Source: Rugamonas apoptosis (GTDB taxonomy: Bacteria; Pseudomonadota; Gammaproteobacteria; Burkholderiales; Burkholderiaceae_D). Taken from it: a stretch of DNA of 64,000 nt. The notes below the pieces were generated by a model that was given only the letters and a program-made list of their open reading frames with translations, was not told where the DNA came from and did not search any database. This document shows positions 35,201 through 46,542 of the stretch, one piece after another. The first letter of the stretch is position 1, and each line of letters starts with the position of its first letter. Position numbers and translations under genes: made by a program. The stretch spans positions 62,001 through 126,000 of the forward strand of contig NZ_JACEZU010000008.1 in the NCBI RefSeq assembly GCF_014042355.1. The letters are read 5' to 3'.

Positions 35201-37372
35201 TCACTTTCCCTTAGACATAGCTTTATAGTGCTCTGGGAATCCTGTTTCATCGAAAACGATTTTAAAAGCCTCCTTGAACTTGGCATAGTCAAACTCTTTG
35301 TGATCAAAAAGGTTTTGTCCGACAGAATGAGACTCACGGTTCATGAAGCGATAGAACGCCTGATGCTTAGCCTCCTTTAGTTTTGGTTGTTGGTAAACAT
35401 TGGCTAATGGCATTTTTCTTACAAAGCTAAAGAAGTATTCAATGACATTTCTCATACAATTTGCGATCAAGGCTGGATGCTGGCCTTCGTCCATAATAAC
35501 ATTCCAGTAGGCCTGATAGTCATTTTGGACTTCCTCATACTTCATATCAACAATCTTACTACCCAACGAATTTTTCGTAATGCGCATCAGTTTTTGTCTC
35601 TCGTGCCGCCGTTCCTCTTTGATTTCCGTAAGCTCATAGAAGAAATAAAGGCTATGAGTAAGAATGATGACATGCTCGAATTTATCAGAGTTACTAAATT
35701 CTGCCTTAATTAGCTCACCTATGTTAAATATGTAAATATGGGATAGACTGGAGATAGGATCATCAATAACAACAATTTTTTTATCACCAATTTGCGTTGG
35801 AGATTTTTTCCCCTTACACAACTCCACAAAATACAGGAAGCTAATTACGGTTTTTTCACCTTCGCTCAATGAAAGAAAGTCTTCGCCAACGACACCATTT
35901 CTTGAAACTTTGTAGCGATTTTCTCCTGATTTAATAATTTTAAAAGAATCAATACCTAAATCAACCAACCGGCTATTAATGGTGTCGACAGCCTCATCAA
36001 TATTTACAGTTTTTCTTTGCAATTCGGCAAGATCGGTTCTCATTTTCGTCTTGTCAGATTGGAACTTCGTCTTCTTTGTCTGCTCTTCCGTGCGCTCCTT
36101 CTTGCGCGCTTCTGCATGATTGTTATAAGTTTCAATGGCCGAGTTGTATTCCCAACGGCATATTTTCCAGAATTCGTCTTTAATGTCCGCTAGCGCCGTA
36201 TCCTTGCTCTCAATCTTCGCATTGTGTACTTCTATAGATTTATTGACTGCATCTATTACCAGATTTAGCGCGGCAATAACATCTTTAGATAGCGTGAGTG
36301 TCACCGGCAATGAAGGGGCTTTAATCTTGCGCTCAATCGCTTCTACATTTGCCTTCCATATCGCCTTCAGTTGCCCATGCAGCGCGTCGATTTCCAGCTT
36401 CCGCTCAATATAAAAAGGGTTTTCCTGATGATTATCAAAGATTGCTTGGCTTTCGACAAAGGTGCGATACCTCGCCAACAATCCTTTCAGTGAAGTCATT
36501 GAAGACTCGAAGGTCGCGTCAAAATAATTTTTAATGGTAGCAGCGACAGCAGATGAAATCGTTTTAGCTTGACAGAAAGGGCAAGTTTCATCGCCTTCTG
36601 ATTGTAAGGTATCAATGAATGGGATACCCTCACTAACCCAATCCGCACTGCCAAGTTTCTTGATTAGATTAGCAACGGGACTATCTTGATTCCCAATGAT
36701 CGGTTGTCCAAGGATCGTATCACTCTCAGCGTCAACGCCAACCACCATCAATTTCGGTAATTTTGGATAGGACTTTGCTTGATCACCTTGCAAAGCCTCA
36801 ACTTCCTTACGCAAAACCTCGATGGTTTTCGTCGGGGGCTCACTTGGAGCTGGCAGCGCCGCAACATGGTCAAAAAGCCCTCCTTTAGCTTTCATTAAAC
36901 CCTTAAGGCAATACTCAAGAACTCTATCGCCACCTGAATATTTTGTCTTAATTTTCCAAGTTTCTTCCTCGGCCGTGCTCCGTTTTTCCAACAACTCTGC
37001 GTCTTTTTTTGATATAGCCGCATCAAGCGTCTTTTGCTCAGTGTCGAGTTCACTAAGAGCTTTTGTTTTTGTTTCTATTTCCTGTTCGATTTCCTTGTTC
37101 ACCTTTGACAAAGTGAATATTCCGCTCAATTTGTCAATTTCGTAGAAATTATCTCGAACAAACTTGTTGTTATAAACATAGACATGAGCATCGGAAAATC
37201 CCTCATTGCTGCATGCATGAAATTTATTATCGGCAGGATCGTACAGGTAGTTCGATAGAGTGCTTTTCCCTGTGCCGTTAAGCCCATAGACTAAAGTCAC
37301 TTTTTTGTCTGATTGCAAGATCGCTGGGGTCGAATAGCTTGCAACGCCGTTCATGGTAACTTTAAATGCCAC
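35201..37372 (-). CDS. RloC/PrrC-like anticodon nuclease with zinc hook
   Basis: Protein of 723 aa. The ABC-ATPase N-terminus has Walker A GLNGTGKST (residues 30-38). Long coiled coils flank a Rad50-like zinc hook, CPFC at 264-267. The second half has the ABC signature FLSLSEGEKTVISF and Walker B KKIVVIDDPISSL. The C-terminal domain carries R641-N-V-I-E645 and His682, spaced like the Arg-Glu-His triad of PrrC-type tRNA anticodon nucleases. RloC is the variant with the hook. The GTG start follows GGAGG. Codon use is AT-rich, unlike neighbours, pointing to transfer. No hsd genes flank it, as is usual for RloC. A generic AAA_13 ATPase is the alternative. Confidence 0.78.
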   Translation of the reverse strand: MAFKVTMNGVASYSTPAILQSDKKVTLVYGLNGTGKSTLSNYLYDPADNKFHACSNEGFSDAHVYVYNNKFVRDNFYEIDKLSGIFTLSKVNKEIEQEIETKTKALSELDTEQKTLDAAISKKDAELLEKRSTAEEETWKIKTKYSGGDRVLEYCLKGLMKAKGGLFDHVAALPAPSEPPTKTIEVLRKEVEALQGDQAKSYPKLPKLMVVGVDAESDTILGQPIIGNQDSPVANLIKKLGSADWVSEGIPFIDTLQSEGDETCPFCQAKTISSAVAATIKNYFDATFESSMTSLKGLLARYRTFVESQAIFDNHQENPFYIERKLEIDALHGQLKAIWKANVEAIERKIKAPSLPVTLTLSKDVIAALNLVIDAVNKSIEVHNAKIESKDTALADIKDEFWKICRWEYNSAIETYNNHAEARKKERTEEQTKKTKFQSDKTKMRTDLAELQRKTVNIDEAVDTINSRLVDLGIDSFKIIKSGENRYKVSRNGVVGEDFLSLSEGEKTVISFLYFVELCKGKKSPTQIGDKKIVVIDDPISSLSHIYIFNIGELIKAEFSNSDKFEHVIILTHSLYFFYELTEIKEERRHERQKLMRITKNSLGSKIVDMKYEEVQNDYQAYWNVIMDEGQHPALIANCMRNVIEYFFSFVRKMPLANVYQQPKLKEAKHQAFYRFMNRESHSVGQNLFDHKEFDYAKFKEAFKIVFDETGFPEHYKAMSKGK

Positions 37373-37510
37373 AATGCCTCCACCTTAAGCCGTGTATGTA
37401 GGAATAGTCCTACCTGATCGTACACTTTTCCATCAGGAAAAATCTATCGAATAACCACGCCGGTGAAAAATTGCATGACTAAAGCCGAATTGGGGAGCGC
37501 CTGAAGGGTA

Positions 37511-37918
37511 CTATCCGGCGGTATTGCAGTAGCGATGCACCGTAGCTCAGTCAATGTTGAACTGGCGTGCAAGCTCGCTGCGGTTCTCGTTTGCATTGAA
37601 ACGGCGCCGTAGCTCTGCTTGCTGCTCGGCGGATAGTTTTGGTTTTCGCCCTTGGTACTTACCCTCGGTGCGCGCCCGTGCAATTCCCTTGATCTGGCGT
37701 TCTTTCCTGATGCTGTGCTCAAACTCAGCGAAAGCGGCAAACATCGTCAGCGCCAGCTTGCCCGCAGGCGTATCCGTATCGAAGCCCTGCTTGAGGATCA
37801 CCAAGCGTATCCCGCGCTCCGTAAGCAAGTTGATTTGCGTCAGCAGATCAACAGTGCTGCGGCCAAGCCGATCAAGCGCATACACAACCAGAGTGTCGCC
37901 GTCGCCTCTTATGAATAA
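37511..37918 (-). pseudogene. Serine recombinase (resolvase family), truncated and with a nonsense codon
   Basis: Reads GDTLVVYALDRLGRSTVDLL, then GFDTDTPAGKLALTMFAAFA and EFEHSIRKERQIKGIARA, as in Tn3-type resolvases, and a C-terminal HTH. The first 55 or so residues with the catalytic serine are missing. Near the end TGA replaces a sense codon: FNID-stop-ATVHRYCNTAG. Not functional. Confidence 0.82.
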
Positions 37919-37976
37919 AGGCTTGATCGTAAATGGCAAGTTCGTTGTCCTTAAAAGTCTTCTTCTTGGTAGCCAT
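37905..37976 (-). pseudogene. N-terminal remnant of a tyrosine integrase
   Basis: From the ATG at 37976 the frame reads MATKKKTFKDNELAIYDQAF, like the start of island integrases (which go on IYKRGDYWQFR...). After about 23 codons the similarity ends where the resolvase fragment begins in another frame. This marks a deletion joining two recombinase genes next to guaA. Confidence 0.5.
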
Positions 37977-38138
37977 ATTGAACCCTGAAAATTAATGATG
38001 TGCAGTAGCTACGACTGTGCGTAACTTTTTGCGTAACATTAATTTCAGAGTTCAATAAAATCAAAGACATATAAGTGTGGCGTGAAACGTTTATGTAACT
38101 TTAATTTACTTTAAAATCAAACACTTAACAACGAATGT

Positions 38139-39749
38139 TTACTCCCATTCAATGGTCGCCGGCGGCTTGCCGCTGATGTCGTACACCACCCGGTTAATGC
38201 CCCGCACTTCATTGATGATGCGGTTCGACACCTTGCCCAGCAGTGCGTGCGGCAGGTGCGCCCAGTGCGCCGTCATGAAGTCCTGGGTTTGCACGGCGCG
38301 CAGCGCCACCACGTATTCGTAGGTGCGGCCGTCGCCCATCACGCCCACCGATTTCACGGGCAGGAACACGGCGAACGCCTGGCTGGTCGCTTCGTACCAG
38401 TTCTTCGGCAACTGCTCTTCGTCCACGGCCTGGCCGGTCACGAACTCGTACGGCGTGTTGCGCAGTTCTTCGATGAAGATGGCGTCGGCGCGGCGCAGCA
38501 GGTCGGCGTATTCCTTCTTCACTTCGCCGAGGATACGCACGCCCAGGCCCGGGCCTGGGAACGGATGACGGTACACCATGTCATGCGGCAGGCCCAGGGC
38601 CACGCCCAGCTTGCGCACTTCGTCCTTGAACAGTTCGCGCAGCGGTTCCAGCAACTGCAGCTTCATGGTGTCCGGCAGGCCGCCCACGTTGTGGTGGCTC
38701 TTGATGGTCTGGCCTTTCTTGCCCTTGCCGGCCGATTCGATCACGTCCGGATAGATGGTGCCTTGCGCCAGCCACTTGGCGCTGGTCAGCTTGCCCGATT
38801 CAACCTGGAACACTTCCACGAACTCGCGGCCGATGATCTTGCGCTTTTGCTCGGGATCGGTCACGCCGGCCAGGTGGCCCATGAACTGGGCTTCGGCGTC
38901 GATGCGGATCACTTTCACGCCCAGGTTCTTGGCGAACATATCCATCACCATCTTGCCTTCATCCAGGCGCAGCAGGCCGTGGTCGACGAACACGCAGGTC
39001 AGCTGGTCGCCGATGGCGCGGTGGATCAGCGCGGCGGCCACGGACGAATCGACGCCACCCGACAGGCCCAGGATCACTTCATCCTTGCCCACCTGGGCGC
39101 GGATTTTTTCAACCGCTTCGCTGATGTAGTCGGGCATGTTCCAGTCCGACTTGCAGCCGCAGATTTCGTGCACGAAGCGGCCCAGCATGGCCTTGCCCTG
39201 CACCGTGTGCGTCACTTCCGGGTGCCACTGCACGCCGTAGAAATGCTTTTCCTCATTGGCCATGGCGGCGATCGGGCAGCTTGGGGTGTTGCCCATCAGG
39301 ACGAAGCCGGGCGGCATTTCCAGCACCTTGTCACCGTGGCTCATCCACACTTTCAGCATGCCGTGGCCTTCGTCGGTGACGAAGTCATTGATGCCGTCGA
39401 GCAGCTTGGTGTGGCTGCGGGCGCGCACTTCGGCGTAACCGAATTCACGCACCAGGCCGTTCTCGACCTTGCCGCCCAGTTGGGCCGCCATGGTCTGCAT
39501 GCCGTAGCAGATGCCCAGCACTGGCACGCCCAGTTCGAACACGGCTTGCGGCGCGCGCGGGGCGTCGCCTTCCAGCGTGGAGCTGTGGCTGCCCGACAGG
39601 ATCACGCCGGAAGCGCCGTAGTTGCGCACGAATTCGTCGCTGACGTCGAACGGATACACTTCCGAGAACACGCCGGAATCGCGCACGCGGCGCGCGATCA
39701 GCTGGGTAACCTGGGAGCCGAAATCGAGGATGAGGATTTTTGAATGCAT
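38139..39749 (-). CDS. guaA: GMP synthase (glutamine-hydrolysing)
   Basis: Converts XMP to GMP using glutamine and ATP. It has 536 aa. The class I glutaminase domain has the catalytic Cys in [12 protein letters not shown] and His/Glu in GVQWHPEV. The ATP-pyrophosphatase P-loop is [16 protein letters not shown]. The C-terminal dimerisation domain ends in the invariant PPATIEWE. It lies downstream of guaB with a hairpin between them. Its 3' end borders the AT-rich island; the guaA 3' end is a known integration site. Confidence 0.97.
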   Translation of the reverse strand: MHSKILILDFGSQVTQLIARRVRDSGVFSEVYPFDVSDEFVRNYGASGVILSGSHSSTLEGDAPRAPQAVFELGVPVLGICYGMQTMAAQLGGKVENGLVREFGYAEVRARSHTKLLDGINDFVTDEGHGMLKVWMSHGDKVLEMPPGFVLMGNTPSCPIAAMANEEKHFYGVQWHPEVTHTVQGKAMLGRFVHEICGCKSDWNMPDYISEAVEKIRAQVGKDEVILGLSGGVDSSVAAALIHRAIGDQLTCVFVDHGLLRLDEGKMVMDMFAKNLGVKVIRIDAEAQFMGHLAGVTDPEQKRKIIGREFVEVFQVESGKLTSAKWLAQGTIYPDVIESAGKGKKGQTIKSHHNVGGLPDTMKLQLLEPLRELFKDEVRKLGVALGLPHDMVYRHPFPGPGLGVRILGEVKKEYADLLRRADAIFIEELRNTPYEFVTGQAVDEEQLPKNWYEATSQAFAVFLPVKSVGVMGDGRTYEYVVALRAVQTQDFMTAHWAHLPHALLGKVSNRIINEVRGINRVVYDISGKPPATIEWE

Positions 39750-39822
39750 GGAAGATAGGGGCTTCTAAATGATGAAATCGGTGCAGCTGGGCGGCCTCTG
39801 CACAACGGCGGGCCGTGTAATG

Positions 39823-39851
39823 AAAACGCCGGCGGCAACTAGCCGCCGGCG
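39823..39851 (-). terminator. Hairpin between guaB and guaA
   Basis: CGCCGGCGGC and GCCGCCGGCG form a perfect 10-bp stem with a 5-base loop. On the minus strand it is followed by TTTT. It sits 9 bp after the guaB stop and could reduce transcription into guaA or stabilise the guaB message. Confidence 0.65.
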
Positions 39852-39860
39852 TCGCAAGGC

Positions 39861-41356
<1,496 letters not shown>

Positions 41357-41491
41357 CAGAATTTTGCCTACGCCGTCCTTGCGCCTCGGAAAAAAATCCG
41401 TCACACCTTTTGCCGTTCGATTGACAGTTGCCGTAAATCATGGCGAAATCTCCTCCAGCGGCGCCTTCGCCCTGCCCTGGAAAGCTTCACC

Positions 41492-42001
41492 ATGAAACAC
41501 CTGCCCTCCCCGTTGCGCGTGGCGCTGGCCGCCGCGCTGCTGGCCATCTCGACCCAGGCGCTGGCGCAATACCTGTGGATAGACGAAAAAGGCGTCAAAC
41601 AATTGTCCGACCGGCCGCCGCCGCCCCACATCCCGGAAAAAAATATCCTGAAGGCCCCCGGCAAGCCGCTGTTCAACCCGAACGCGCCCGCGCCGGACGA
41701 GCAGGCGGCCGACGCGGGCGAACCCAAGGCCAAGGCGCCGCCCACGCTGAGCGAGCGCAACGCCGACTACAACAAGCGCAAGGCGGAGGCGGCCCAGGCG
41801 GCCCAAAAGAGCGCCGAGGAAGGCAAGCGCAAGGCGGCCGAGCAGTCCAATTGCGAGTCGGCCCGCAACAACCAGCGCGCGCTGGACGAGGGCATGCGCA
41901 TGACCACTTACGACAAGGATGGCCAGCGCGTTGTCATGGGCGATGCGGAACGGGCCGAGCTGGCGAAAAAGACCCAGCAGGCGCTGGGCAACTGCCACTG
42001 A
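41492..42001 (+). CDS. DUF4124-domain periplasmic protein
   Basis: Exported protein of 169 aa. Signal peptide cleaved near QALAQ, followed directly by the DUF4124 motif YLWIDEKGVKQLSDRPPP. Then a Pro/Ala linker and a charged coiled-coil segment (NADYNKRKAEAAQAAQKSA). Two cysteines near the end (SNCESARNNQRAL, LGNCH) may form a disulfide. The ATG follows GGAAAG; the frame is open further upstream without good signals. Function unknown. It is divergent from guaB. Confidence 0.82.
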   Translation: MKHLPSPLRVALAAALLAISTQALAQYLWIDEKGVKQLSDRPPPPHIPEKNILKAPGKPLFNPNAPAPDEQAADAGEPKAKAPPTLSERNADYNKRKAEAAQAAQKSAEEGKRKAAEQSNCESARNNQRALDEGMRMTTYDKDGQRVVMGDAERAELAKKTQQALGNCH

Positions 42002-42085
42002 ACGGCTGGCCGCATCGCCAAAACTTCCCCGTCCCGGTCCCGCCTGCCGTAAGATAGCGCGATCAATATTGACCGATAGACACGG

Positions 42086-43114
42086 ATGAGCAAGACAGTT
42101 TCCCCCAAAAGCCGCGCCAGCGGCCGCGTCACGCTGGCGGCCGTGGCCGAACGGGCCGGCGTGGCCAGCATGACGGCCTCGCGCGCCATCAGCCAGCCGG
42201 ACATGGTGTCGGCGGCGCTGCGCGAGCGGGTCCAGCAAGCCGTGGAGGAACTCGGTTATGTGCCCAACCGCGCCGCGCGGGCGCTGGCCTCGGCGCACTC
42301 CAAGGTGATCGTGGTGCTGGTGCCGTCGCTGTCGAACGCCGTGTTCACGGCCGTGCTGGCCGGCATCCAGGATGCGCTGGACGCGGACGATTACCAGATC
42401 CTGATCGGTAACACCCGCTATTCCGACGCCGAGGAGGAAAAGCTGCTCGGCATCTACCTGCAATCGAACCCGGACGGCATCCTGCTGTCCGGCCTCAGCC
42501 ACAGCCCACGGGTGGAGCGCATGCTGGCCGCCTCGCGCGTGCCCATCGTGTCGATGATGGACTTGTCCGACGACCCCGCCCAATTGACGGTGGGCTTTTC
42601 CCAGTTCCAGGCCGGCCACGCAATGACGCGCTACCTGATCGACAAGGGCCACAAACGGATAGGCTTCATCGGCGCGCAATTGGACGAGCGCACGCTGAAG
42701 CGGGCCGACGGCTATCGCCAGGCCATGCGCGAGGCGGAACTGGCCGATCCGAAGCTGGAACTGATGGTGCCCGATCCGTCCACCATCGCGCTGGGCGCGG
42801 AGCTGCTGGGCCGCATGCTGGCGCAATCGCCCGACTGCGACGCCATCTTCTGCTGCAACGACGACCTGGCCCACGGCGCCATCTACCAATGCCAGCGGCG
42901 CGGTATCGCCGTGCCCCGGCAACTGGCCATCTGCGGCTTCAACGATTTACCCGCGTCGGCCTGGATGAATCCTTCCGTGACCACGGTCGGCACGCCCCGC
43001 TACCGCATCGGCCACGAGGCGGCGACCTTGCTGCGCAGCGTGATCCGGGGCGAAGCGCCCGCCACGCCCCACCTCGACCTGGGCTTCACGCTGATGGCGC
43101 GCGAAAGCGCTTGA
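42086..43114 (+). CDS. gntR: LacI-family repressor of the gluconate module (GntR-like)
   Basis: Regulator of 342 aa. N-terminal HTH VTLAAVAERAGVASMTASRA, hinge PNRAARALAS, then an effector-binding domain with PDGILLSGLSHS and FCCNDDLAHGAI. The arrangement matches E. coli-type GntR, the gluconate repressor. An 18-bp perfect palindrome of the LacI type precedes gntK 240 bp downstream, and a related site precedes the GH3 gene. It is the first gene of a plus-strand set of gluconate and sugar genes. Confidence 0.87.
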   Translation: MSKTVSPKSRASGRVTLAAVAERAGVASMTASRAISQPDMVSAALRERVQQAVEELGYVPNRAARALASAHSKVIVVLVPSLSNAVFTAVLAGIQDALDADDYQILIGNTRYSDAEEEKLLGIYLQSNPDGILLSGLSHSPRVERMLAASRVPIVSMMDLSDDPAQLTVGFSQFQAGHAMTRYLIDKGHKRIGFIGAQLDERTLKRADGYRQAMREAELADPKLELMVPDPSTIALGAELLGRMLAQSPDCDAIFCCNDDLAHGAIYQCQRRGIAVPRQLAICGFNDLPASAWMNPSVTTVGTPRYRIGHEAATLLRSVIRGEAPATPHLDLGFTLMARESA

Positions 43115-43318
43115 GCCAACGCGGCACCGTTCAAACGGCCTACAACTCACACACCGCACCGCTCAAACACACCGCTGTTCAAACGCCCCACCGTTGTCCA
43201 GACGCCACAACCGGCGTCTAGCCCATTTCGACCCGGTTTCACTCTTGCGCCGCCTGCGGCGTGAACACGGTCAGCCACCCGGTCAGCCCCGCTTGCTGCG
43301 CCGCAGCATCGATTCAGC

Positions 43319-43346
43319 TTTACAAATCAGCGCCATAGGCTAGACT
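43319..43346 (+). promoter_or_regulatory. Promoter of gntK
   Basis: TTTACA, 16 bases, TAGACT: a reasonable sigma-70 promoter. The transcription start would be near 43353, just before the palindromic operator. Confidence 0.55.
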
Positions 43347-43354
43347 TCCATTCC

Positions 43355-43372
43355 AATGTTAGCGCTAACATT
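43355..43372. promoter_or_regulatory. GntR-type operator before gntK
   Basis: AATGTTAGCGCTAACATT is a perfect 18-bp palindrome with a central GC, like the operators of gluconate LacI-family repressors. It starts at about +2, where a bound repressor would block transcription. It lies 45 bp before the gntK start. Confidence 0.82.
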
Positions 43373-43416
43373 TTATTGAAACAAAACCCCAAGAACCAAG
43401 CAAGCACACCAACCAT

Positions 43417-43938
43417 ATGAGCCATACCAACCTACCAGTATGCTGGGTCGTCATGGGCGTCAGCGGCTGCGGCAAGAGCGAGATCGGGCAACGGCTGGCG
43501 ACGGCGCTGGACCTGCCCTTCCTCGAAGGCGACAGCTTCCACTCCGCCGCCAACGTCGCCAAGATGGCGGCCGGCATTCCACTGACCGACGACGACCGCG
43601 CCGGCTGGCTGCACACGCTGCAGGAGCGGATCCGGCAAGCGACCGCACAAGGCCGCGGCCTGGTGCTGTCGTGCTCCGCGCTCAAGCGGCGCTACCGCGA
43701 CCTGCTCCGCGCCGGCAATCCCGCGCTGCGCTTCGCCCACCTGTCCGGGCCGCGCGGCGTGATCGCCGCACGCATGGCGGCGCGCGTGGACCACTACATG
43801 CCGCCCTCCCTGCTCGACAGCCAGCTGCGCGACCTGGAGCCGCTGCAGCCGGACGAAGCGGGCGTGCAGCTGGACCTGAACCAGCCGCCCCAACAACTGG
43901 TCGACACCATCCTGGAAAACCAGGGCGCACGCGCATAA
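43417..43938 (+). CDS. gntK: Gluconokinase
   Basis: Phosphorylates D-gluconate with ATP to 6-phosphogluconate. It has 173 aa, the normal length. Walker A is VMGVSGCGKSEIGQRLA; substrate-site segments are FLEGDSFHSAANVAKMAAG and IPLTDDDRAGWL; SCSALKRRYRD is the family signature. It lies under the palindromic operator at 43355 and 31 bp before an MFS permease, forming a gluconate uptake and activation unit. Confidence 0.94.
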   Translation: MSHTNLPVCWVVMGVSGCGKSEIGQRLATALDLPFLEGDSFHSAANVAKMAAGIPLTDDDRAGWLHTLQERIRQATAQGRGLVLSCSALKRRYRDLLRAGNPALRFAHLSGPRGVIAARMAARVDHYMPPSLLDSQLRDLEPLQPDEAGVQLDLNQPPQQLVDTILENQGARA

Positions 43939-43969
43939 CGGCGCGCCCACCATCACAACCGGAGACAAT

Positions 43970-45298
43970 ATGAACGCCACTTACCAACCCCACCAGAAAA
44001 TACCCAAGCGCCGCTGGGGTATCGGCGCCCTGCTCGGCATGGGCGTGCTGATCAACTACATCGACCGCATCGGCCTGTCCGTCGCCGCGCCCCAGATCAA
44101 GGACATGTTCAACCTGTCGGCCGTCGAACTGGGCCTGCTGTTCAGCGCCTTCGCCTGGTCCTACTCGCTGCTGCAGATCCCGGTCGGCATGGTGCTGGAC
44201 CGCTTCGGCCCCACCCGCGTGGGCCGCTGGGGCGCTTTCCTGTGGGGCGTGGCGTCCACCATCACCGCGTTTTCCAGCGGCTTCGCCGGCATCTTCGCGG
44301 CCCGCATCCTGCTCGGCATCGCCGAAGCGCCAGCCTTCCCGGTCAGCTCCAAGGCCACCGGCTACTGGTTCCCCCGCAATGAACGGGGCATGGCCACCGC
44401 CATCTTCGACGCCGCCGCCAAGTTCTCCAACGTGATCGGCGTGCCGCTGATCGCCGTCACCGTCGTCACCTTCGGCTGGCGCTGGGGCTTCGGCTTGACG
44501 GCCGTGCTCAGCTTCAGCTACTTCATCGCCTTCTATATGCTGTACCGCGATCCCAGCGCCGACAGCAAGCTGTCCAAACAGGAACTGCAGTACATCCAGA
44601 ACGGCGGCGCCGCACCGGAAGGTCCGTCCAACGCGGGCGCGCTCAACATGCTGGGCTACCTGCTGGGCAAATCGAAAGTATGGGGCCTGACCATCGGCTT
44701 CGCCGCCTACGGCTACTCGTTCTACCTGTTCCTCACCTGGCTGCCCGGCTACCTGGTGCAGACCATGCACATGAGCATATTGAAATCGGCCGGTTTCGCC
44801 GCCATCCCCTGGGCCGTGGCCACCGCCACCGACCTGTTCGTGGGCGGCTGGCTGATCGACCACCTGATCTCGCGCGGCAAGGATGAATCGCTGGTACGCA
44901 AGGGTGTGCTGATCGTCGGCATGCTGCTCGGCCTGGCCGTGTTCGGCGCCACCCAGACCACCGACCCCGTGTGGGCCATCGTGTGGATTTCGATCGCGCT
45001 GGGCGGCCTGGCTTCGGCCGCGCCGGTGGGCTGGTCGCTGCCATCGCTGATCGCCCCAAAAGGCGGCGCCGGCACCATCGGCGGCATCATGAACTTCGCC
45101 AATAACCTGATGGGCGCGGCCGCTCCTATCGTCACCGGCATCATCGTCGGCGCCACCAACTCGTTCGCCAACGCGTTCATGGTGGCCGGTGTGATCCTGG
45201 TGGTGGGGATTGTGTCCTTCGTGTTCGTGCTCGGGAAGATCGAGCCGATTCCCGATCCGGAACCGGCCGCCGCGCCAGCGGCCGTACCGGTCCACTGA
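43970..45298 (+). CDS. MFS transporter, anion:cation symporter type
   Basis: Inner-membrane permease of 442 aa with 12 predicted helices. The family start INYIDRIGLSVAAPQI and the loop 2 segment GMVLDRFGPTRVGRWG mark the ACS family, which carries sugar acids such as glucarate and galactonate. In this operon gluconate or a related hexonate is likely. The start has a CCGGAGAC site. It follows gntK and precedes a porin. Confidence 0.88.
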   Translation: MNATYQPHQKIPKRRWGIGALLGMGVLINYIDRIGLSVAAPQIKDMFNLSAVELGLLFSAFAWSYSLLQIPVGMVLDRFGPTRVGRWGAFLWGVASTITAFSSGFAGIFAARILLGIAEAPAFPVSSKATGYWFPRNERGMATAIFDAAAKFSNVIGVPLIAVTVVTFGWRWGFGLTAVLSFSYFIAFYMLYRDPSADSKLSKQELQYIQNGGAAPEGPSNAGALNMLGYLLGKSKVWGLTIGFAAYGYSFYLFLTWLPGYLVQTMHMSILKSAGFAAIPWAVATATDLFVGGWLIDHLISRGKDESLVRKGVLIVGMLLGLAVFGATQTTDPVWAIVWISIALGGLASAAPVGWSLPSLIAPKGGAGTIGGIMNFANNLMGAAAPIVTGIIVGATNSFANAFMVAGVILVVGIVSFVFVLGKIEPIPDPEPAAAPAAVPVH

Positions 45299-45421
45299 CA
45301 CCGGCAAGGAAGCCCACTTCCACGCCATGTAAGCGCCTGCCCCGCGTGGGGCAGGCAAGCCACCCGCCCGCCCGCGCACCAGATGCGCGCGCGGCATCCA
45401 TAACAACTCTGGAGACACCAT

Positions 45422-46483
45422 ATGAACATTCGCATTCCCGCGCTGACCGCGCTCGCCCTCACCTTGTCCGGCACCGCGCTGGCCGACAGCAACGTCACCT
45501 TCTACGGCGTGATGGACCTGGGCATATCGCAAGACCGGGGCGGCATCGCCGGTACGTCCACCCGCGTCACCAGCGGCATGGCCACCCAAAGCCGCTGGGG
45601 CTTTCGCGGCAATGAAGACCTGGGCGGCGGGCTGTCGGCCTTCTTCGTGATCGAAGGCGGCATTCACGCCGACACGGGCAGCTCCACCCAGAACAACACC
45701 CTGTTCGGCCGCAACACGGCAGTGGGCTTGCGCGGCAACTTCGGCGCCATCTCGGCCGGCCTGCAGGACACGCCGCTGTTCACCACCCTCAACACCATCG
45801 TCGACCCGCTGCGCAACGGGATCGCGCGCTCCAACAACCTGATGGCGTCGACCGGCTTCCGCGCCAATAACTCGGTGCTGTACCGCAGCCCGGCCCTGAA
45901 CGGCTTCAGCGGCGACGCCATGTATGCGGCCGGCGAAGTGGCCGGCGATAACGCGGCCGGGCGCGCGCTGGGCGGCTCCTTCGGCTACAGCGACGGCCCG
46001 CTCAACGTGCGCCTGGCCTACCATCACCGCGACAACAACACCGCGCTGGTGAAGAACCTGGACGCGGCCCGCAACACCCTGCTGGGCGCCAATTACGACT
46101 TCGGCCCGGCCAAGGTCTATTTCGGCTACGGCGTGGACAAGGGCTTGAACAGCGCCTCGCTCAACAATGCGGCCGCCACCTTCGGCGGCGCGGCGCCCAC
46201 CGCCTCCACCGACAGCCGCGACCTGCTGCTGGGCGTGTCGGCGCCGTTCGGCGTGAGCACGGTGGTGGCGACCTACATCCGCAAGGATGACCGCACGGCG
46301 TTCAACCAGGACGCGCAGCAGTATGCGCTGGCCTATATGTACGCGCTGTCCAAGCGTACCGACATGTACACCTCGTACGCACTGATCCGCAACCACAACG
46401 GCGCGGCCTACACCGAAGGCAATAGCGAGGAGCCAGGCATGGGCAACAAGCAGTTCACGGTGGGCTTGCGGCACCGCTTCTGA
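45422..46483 (+). CDS. Trimeric OmpC-type porin
   Basis: General porin of 353 aa. Signal peptide ends SGTALAD; the mature start NVTFYGVMDLGISQDRGG is typical of betaproteobacterial porins, with RWGFRGNEDLGGGLSAFFVI and a final RHRF. It begins after a TGGAGAC site, 123 bp past the MFS gene. As part of the gluconate module it probably admits sugar acids or oligosaccharides. Confidence 0.9.
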   Translation: MNIRIPALTALALTLSGTALADSNVTFYGVMDLGISQDRGGIAGTSTRVTSGMATQSRWGFRGNEDLGGGLSAFFVIEGGIHADTGSSTQNNTLFGRNTAVGLRGNFGAISAGLQDTPLFTTLNTIVDPLRNGIARSNNLMASTGFRANNSVLYRSPALNGFSGDAMYAAGEVAGDNAAGRALGGSFGYSDGPLNVRLAYHHRDNNTALVKNLDAARNTLLGANYDFGPAKVYFGYGVDKGLNSASLNNAAATFGGAAPTASTDSRDLLLGVSAPFGVSTVVATYIRKDDRTAFNQDAQQYALAYMYALSKRTDMYTSYALIRNHNGAAYTEGNSEEPGMGNKQFTVGLRHRF

Positions 46484-46542
46484 TGGACCACGGCCGATAT
46501 TTCTTTACAAATCCACACAAGTGGTTAAACTGATCCTGCAAA

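Noticed and set aside
34950-35228. A 92-codon plus-strand frame in the AT-rich gap
   Set aside because: No ribosome-binding site, no family resemblance, and it overlaps the end of the nuclease gene in antisense.
38139-38160. A second attachment-site copy of the guaA tail near 33.7-35.2 kb
   Set aside because: I found no convincing repeat of the guaA 3' sequence on the left side of the island.
43682-46474. A 930-codon minus-strand open frame
   Set aside because: Antisense to gntK, the MFS transporter and a porin; composition is that of a GC-rich shadow frame.
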